Shown here: positions 61,471-64,000 of the stretch, one piece after another
Layout of the letters: the number at the start of each line of letters is the position of its first letter
How positions within the stretch are numbered: position 1 is the stretch's first letter
NCBI RefSeq assembly: GCF_004571135.1
Contig: NZ_SPSB01000001.1
Span: 682,001 to 746,000 of the forward strand
Direction: 5' to 3'
Source of the DNA: Algoriphagus kandeliae
Lineage (GTDB): Bacteria > Bacteroidota > Bacteroidia > Cytophagales > Cyclobacteriaceae
Length of the DNA stretch: 64,000 nt
The notes under the pieces: model-generated
The model's database searches: none
Seen by the model: only the letters and a program-made list of their open reading frames with translations
What the model was told of the DNA's origin: nothing
Made by a program: the position numbers and the translations under genes

Positions 61471-62526
61471 TTACTTCTTTCGGAGTACGATTAAGCTCAT
61501 AAGGCTTAATAAGAACAAGATTATTGCGACACCATTTGCAATACCGCCATACAGTTTCCACACAGATATGGTAAACAGACCGCCTGTTATACGCATAACT
61601 AAGGAAAGCTGAAACAAAGCCACCCAAACATACAGTATTCGGTGAAAAGGTTTAAATGTAAGACCAAGAACACTCGGTAAGATGATGGGCGCATGAGCAA
61701 ATATCATAGAGATGATAAAGCCCAAGAAGAAACTGTGTATTAGCGCATCATATGATATAACTCCTGTGTGGTTGATCAGATAAAAAACGCCACTCACTGC
61801 CAACCAGAAAAAGCCACAGATCAATGTAAAGGCAGTAAATTGATGAATGCCCGGTTTCTTTATCGATTTACGCGCCATATCATAAAGCAACAGCCAAAAG
61901 GCCATCAAAATGAGAGAAATGCCGGTCAACAGCTCTCCACCAAAATGGAAGGGTAAAATGCTGGAGATCAAGAAAAGGACAAGCAGTGCGACAAGAAGTT
62001 TCTTCTTTGTTGCACTCAGCGGAAGAAACCTGCTCAGTTCCAATCGCTCCCCTACTATTGTAAGCAACAGAAAGGCCATCCACCAGAGAATGGAGTGGGC
62101 ATAAAGCTGAAACATCAACAGATGTATATTACCTATAGCCCAACATGCAGCACCTATCCACATCAGTAGATGGGGTAAGTCTGAATGTTTGTTGTTAATT
62201 CTGAGGTAAATATAGAACAAGCCGATGGCACCAACGATCAGACAGTAAAAGGCGACATTTCTAAGGTCGAGATAGTAGAAAATGATGCTCGAAGCATTAA
62301 TGAGCGGGAAAGCATACAACCAGGCTTTTTTTTGGGTGATGATGCGCTCGATAAGAATCACTGTACCAAGAAAGCTTCCGGTCATCATGGCGCCATGATC
62401 TAGGTAGACTGAAAGCAATGGGAGCTCTACTCCTAGTCGCAACCAGCCGGTAAGTATACCTGAAATCAATGCTGCGAGGATTATCAACATAAAGGGTAGT
62501 TTGCTTAAGTTGTTGGCTAAATTCAT
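61471..62526 (-). CDS. NnrS-like polytopic membrane protein of the nos cluster
   Basis: A 351-residue protein with about ten to twelve hydrophobic segments. Segments such as VELPLLSVYLDHGAMMTGSFLGTVILIERI, LLTIVGERLELSRFL and FLGFIISMIFAHAPIILPSVLG resemble NnrS-type proteins, which are linked to denitrification and NO stress and bind heme and copper in some species. It lies 106 bp downstream of nosY on the same strand. Function is inferred from similarity and location; the exact role in this group is unknown. Confidence 0.68.
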   Translation of the reverse strand: MNLANNLSKLPFMLIILAALISGILTGWLRLGVELPLLSVYLDHGAMMTGSFLGTVILIERIITQKKAWLYAFPLINASSIIFYYLDLRNVAFYCLIVGAIGLFYIYLRINNKHSDLPHLLMWIGAACWAIGNIHLLMFQLYAHSILWWMAFLLLTIVGERLELSRFLPLSATKKKLLVALLVLFLISSILPFHFGGELLTGISLILMAFWLLLYDMARKSIKKPGIHQFTAFTLICGFFWLAVSGVFYLINHTGVISYDALIHSFFLGFIISMIFAHAPIILPSVLGLTFKPFHRILYVWVALFQLSLVMRITGGLFTISVWKLYGGIANGVAIILFLLSLMSLIVLRKK

Positions 62527-62632
62527 AGGCGAGAATCAGTCATTAGATTAAACTTTCATGCGATTATTCGAAATGAAATAACCCGATTTAAGTGCTGTCA
62601 TTCTTATTTATTTAATAGCTTTTAATGGTTAA

Positions 62633-63415
62633 TTAGAAATCATTTTTAGAAGATTTTCTAACCATTAAAACGCCAGGCATAATTACCCATAGCAGCATTA
62701 AACCTAAAGAAACTGATAAGCCCAAGCTGGTACCAAAGAAGCGTTGAAAAAGTGCTCCTGTGTAACCCAATAAAGCTGAGATGTCTAGCTTTAGCAAAAC
62801 CAAAATTCTCGAAAGGTCTATTGGGTTCAGGAAGCTGGCCACCAAAGCAAAGTTGTCGAGTGGGTAGTCCTGAAATATCATCATCGATAGCAGAATGATT
62901 CCATCATAGATTACCGCAAAGAACAGCCACATCAGGATGGCATAACCAAAGCCTTTGATCTTATTGCTGTTGAATAGCGCAATGCAAATGGACAGCGCCA
63001 CAAAAATGAAGGTCAAGAACGCACCGCTTATCAGCAGCAAAAGGAAGTTAGCTATCTCTCCTGACTGAAATAAACCATAGGCCAAGAATGGTATACCAAG
63101 TCCTAACACAAGGCTAAGCGTCAGCGAAATAGATATGCCTAGATACTGCCCTAAAAATATAGTGCTTCTTCTCACAGGTTGTGCCAAAAGCAGCTCTGTA
63201 AACTCCCGTGAATTATAGAAGTACATGATGCCGAAGATGGTGCCTATCATTGGGGTAAGCACTACTATGACATTCATCAGTGTGATCACGGCCTTCGACA
63301 AGTCATTGTTAAGGAATAGCAAAACAAAGCCAAGTACCAGATAGAATGCGAGGTAAATGAAGCTCCATCTACTGCGCATTAGGTCTGAAAAGCTGTATTT
63401 AAATATCTTGATCAT
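62633..63415 (-). CDS. nosY: NosY-type ABC transporter permease
   Basis: A 260-residue inner-membrane protein with six hydrophobic segments. The start MIKIFKYSFSDLMRSRWSFIY, the segment FTELLLAQPVRRSTIFLGQYLG (about 72-93) and LNPIDLSRILVLLKLDISALLGYTGALFQ (about 190-218) match NosY. NosDFY is required to mature the copper centre of nitrous oxide reductase. Its start overlaps the end of nosF (ATGA), so translation is coupled. The partner NosD, NosL and NosZ genes would lie beyond the window. Confidence 0.85.
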   Translation of the reverse strand: MIKIFKYSFSDLMRSRWSFIYLAFYLVLGFVLLFLNNDLSKAVITLMNVIVVLTPMIGTIFGIMYFYNSREFTELLLAQPVRRSTIFLGQYLGISISLTLSLVLGLGIPFLAYGLFQSGEIANFLLLLISGAFLTFIFVALSICIALFNSNKIKGFGYAILMWLFFAVIYDGIILLSMMIFQDYPLDNFALVASFLNPIDLSRILVLLKLDISALLGYTGALFQRFFGTSLGLSVSLGLMLLWVIMPGVLMVRKSSKNDF

Positions 63416-64000
63416 GGCTCCAAAATTTTAGCGATAGCATGCTCCAGGTTGCTGGCAGCAGTTTTTCGTCTGAGTGCGTCAATAGTACCTTGGAAATAGA
63501 TGCTTCCCTCAAGAAGGAAAAACACTTCATCGGCCAGCTCTTCCACCAAGCTCATGATGTGAGAAGTGATCAGAATGATTTTCCCTTTCTCCTTCTCTTC
63601 ATTGATCAGGCTTTTAAGCTTTATCAATGAAACGGGGTCTAGGCCTGCTGTTGGTTCATCTAGCACAATCACCGGAGAGTCAAACATAAAGGTCAACACG
63701 ATATTAACCTTCTGACGGGTGCCCCCAGAGAGTGTGCCTAGCTTTTTATCTAAGAAGCTATCTAGTCCAAAAAGTGCAATCAATGGCTCAGGTAAGGAAT
63801 CTATTTCCCTTACATCAGCAATCATGTGTATGATTTCTTTCACCGTAAGGTTGTCAGGAAAACGAGCAATTTGTGGTAGATAACCTATGTGCTTGCGGTA
63901 TTCATGCGATTTCAAGATGTCCTCTCCGTTGTAATGGATCTCCCCGCTACCGGGAATGACCATGCCCAGAAGAATCTTCAGAAAGGTGGTTTTTCCTGAT
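63412..64000 (-). CDS. nosF: NosF-type ABC ATPase, partial
   Basis: The 5' end is beyond the window; 196 residues are visible. The Walker A end SGKTTFLKILLGM sits at the very edge (64000-63961), followed by GYLPQIARFPDNLTVKEIIHMIADVR, the signature TLSGGTRQKVNI, Walker B SPVIVLDEPTAGLDPVS and the switch His in LITSHIM. The C-terminal LRRKTAASNLEHAIAKIL region matches NosF rather than general drug exporters. With nosY it supports N2O-reductase maturation. Confidence 0.85.
   Translation of the reverse strand, partial: SGKTTFLKILLGMVIPGSGEIHYNGEDILKSHEYRKHIGYLPQIARFPDNLTVKEIIHMIADVREIDSLPEPLIALFGLDSFLDKKLGTLSGGTRQKVNIVLTFMFDSPVIVLDEPTAGLDPVSLIKLKSLINEEKEKGKIILITSHIMSLVEELADEVFFLLEGSIYFQGTIDALRRKTAASNLEHAIAKILEP

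Overview
The window looks like a chromosome segment from a Bacteroidota bacterium, most likely a Cytophagales/Cyclobacteriaceae relative. The evidence is the moderately low G+C; promoters of the TTG-N17-20-TAnnTTTG type instead of TTGACA/TATAAT; weak Shine-Dalgarno signals; many Bacteroidota-type lipoprotein signals (Cys followed by Ser/Asp/Lys); a DUF5686 outer-membrane protein; bacillithiol biosynthesis (BshB1); and a short primary sigma factor without region 1.1. No CRISPR array, intact insertion sequence or rRNA gene was seen. Two tRNA genes are present (Met-CAT and Thr-TGT).

Layout. 1-11.8 kb: a nucleoside transporter, an M28 peptidase, the tRNA-modification pair truC/mnmA, a MATE pump, small exported proteins, a degenerate acyl-carrier-like protein, an iron-sulfur fusion protein, rfbA and a ROK kinase. 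12-18.7 kb: a compact minus-strand operon encoding a DtxR/MntR-type regulator, a complete metal ABC transporter in which one permease carries a second DtxR-like domain, a thioredoxin-like protein and mnmE. Its promoter region has inverted repeats that look like DtxR-family operators. 18.7-32.3 kb: a glycosyltransferase, dapD, TPR and zinc-finger exported proteins, a HerA-like ATPase, flavoproteins, an orphan HPt protein and a DUF5686 protein. 32.4-46.2 kb: a translation and RNA housekeeping block (thrS-infC-rpmI-rplT, tRNA-Met, lptF/G-like, rpsO, pnp, rpoD, trxB, M23 peptidase, bshB1, pdxH, yqgE). 46.2-49.5 kb: a DUF349 protein, tRNA-Thr and a DUF2490 protein. 49.7-56.3 kb: a catabolic operon with an oxidoreductase, a TIM-barrel isomerase and a 1168-residue lipoprotein (ThuA, beta-propeller, HEAT, LamG-like, cupredoxin), next to an AraC regulator. 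56.3-60.1 kb: a LytTR two-component system, a hidden 33-residue membrane peptide and an SLC13 transporter. 60.1-61.5 kb: a gene-free, hairpin-rich stretch that looks like an island border. 61.5-64 kb: the distal end of a nitrous-oxide-reductase accessory cluster (nosF partial, nosY, NnrS-like membrane protein) that continues beyond the window.

How the parts work together. The 12-18.4 kb operon is a self-contained metal homeostasis unit: a cytoplasmic sensor/repressor, a periplasmic binding lipoprotein, an ATPase and two permeases. The extra sensor-like domain on one permease suggests metal feedback on transport as well as on transcription. The 50-55 kb operon probably oxidises and rearranges sugars through keto-sugar intermediates, with a blue-copper domain where related large dehydrogenase-like proteins often carry cytochrome c. 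No single gene cluster is demonstrably a new system. The most unusual items are the permease-regulator fusion with its operators, the cupredoxin multidomain protein, the small membrane peptide beside the sensor kinase, and the structured border in front of the nos genes.
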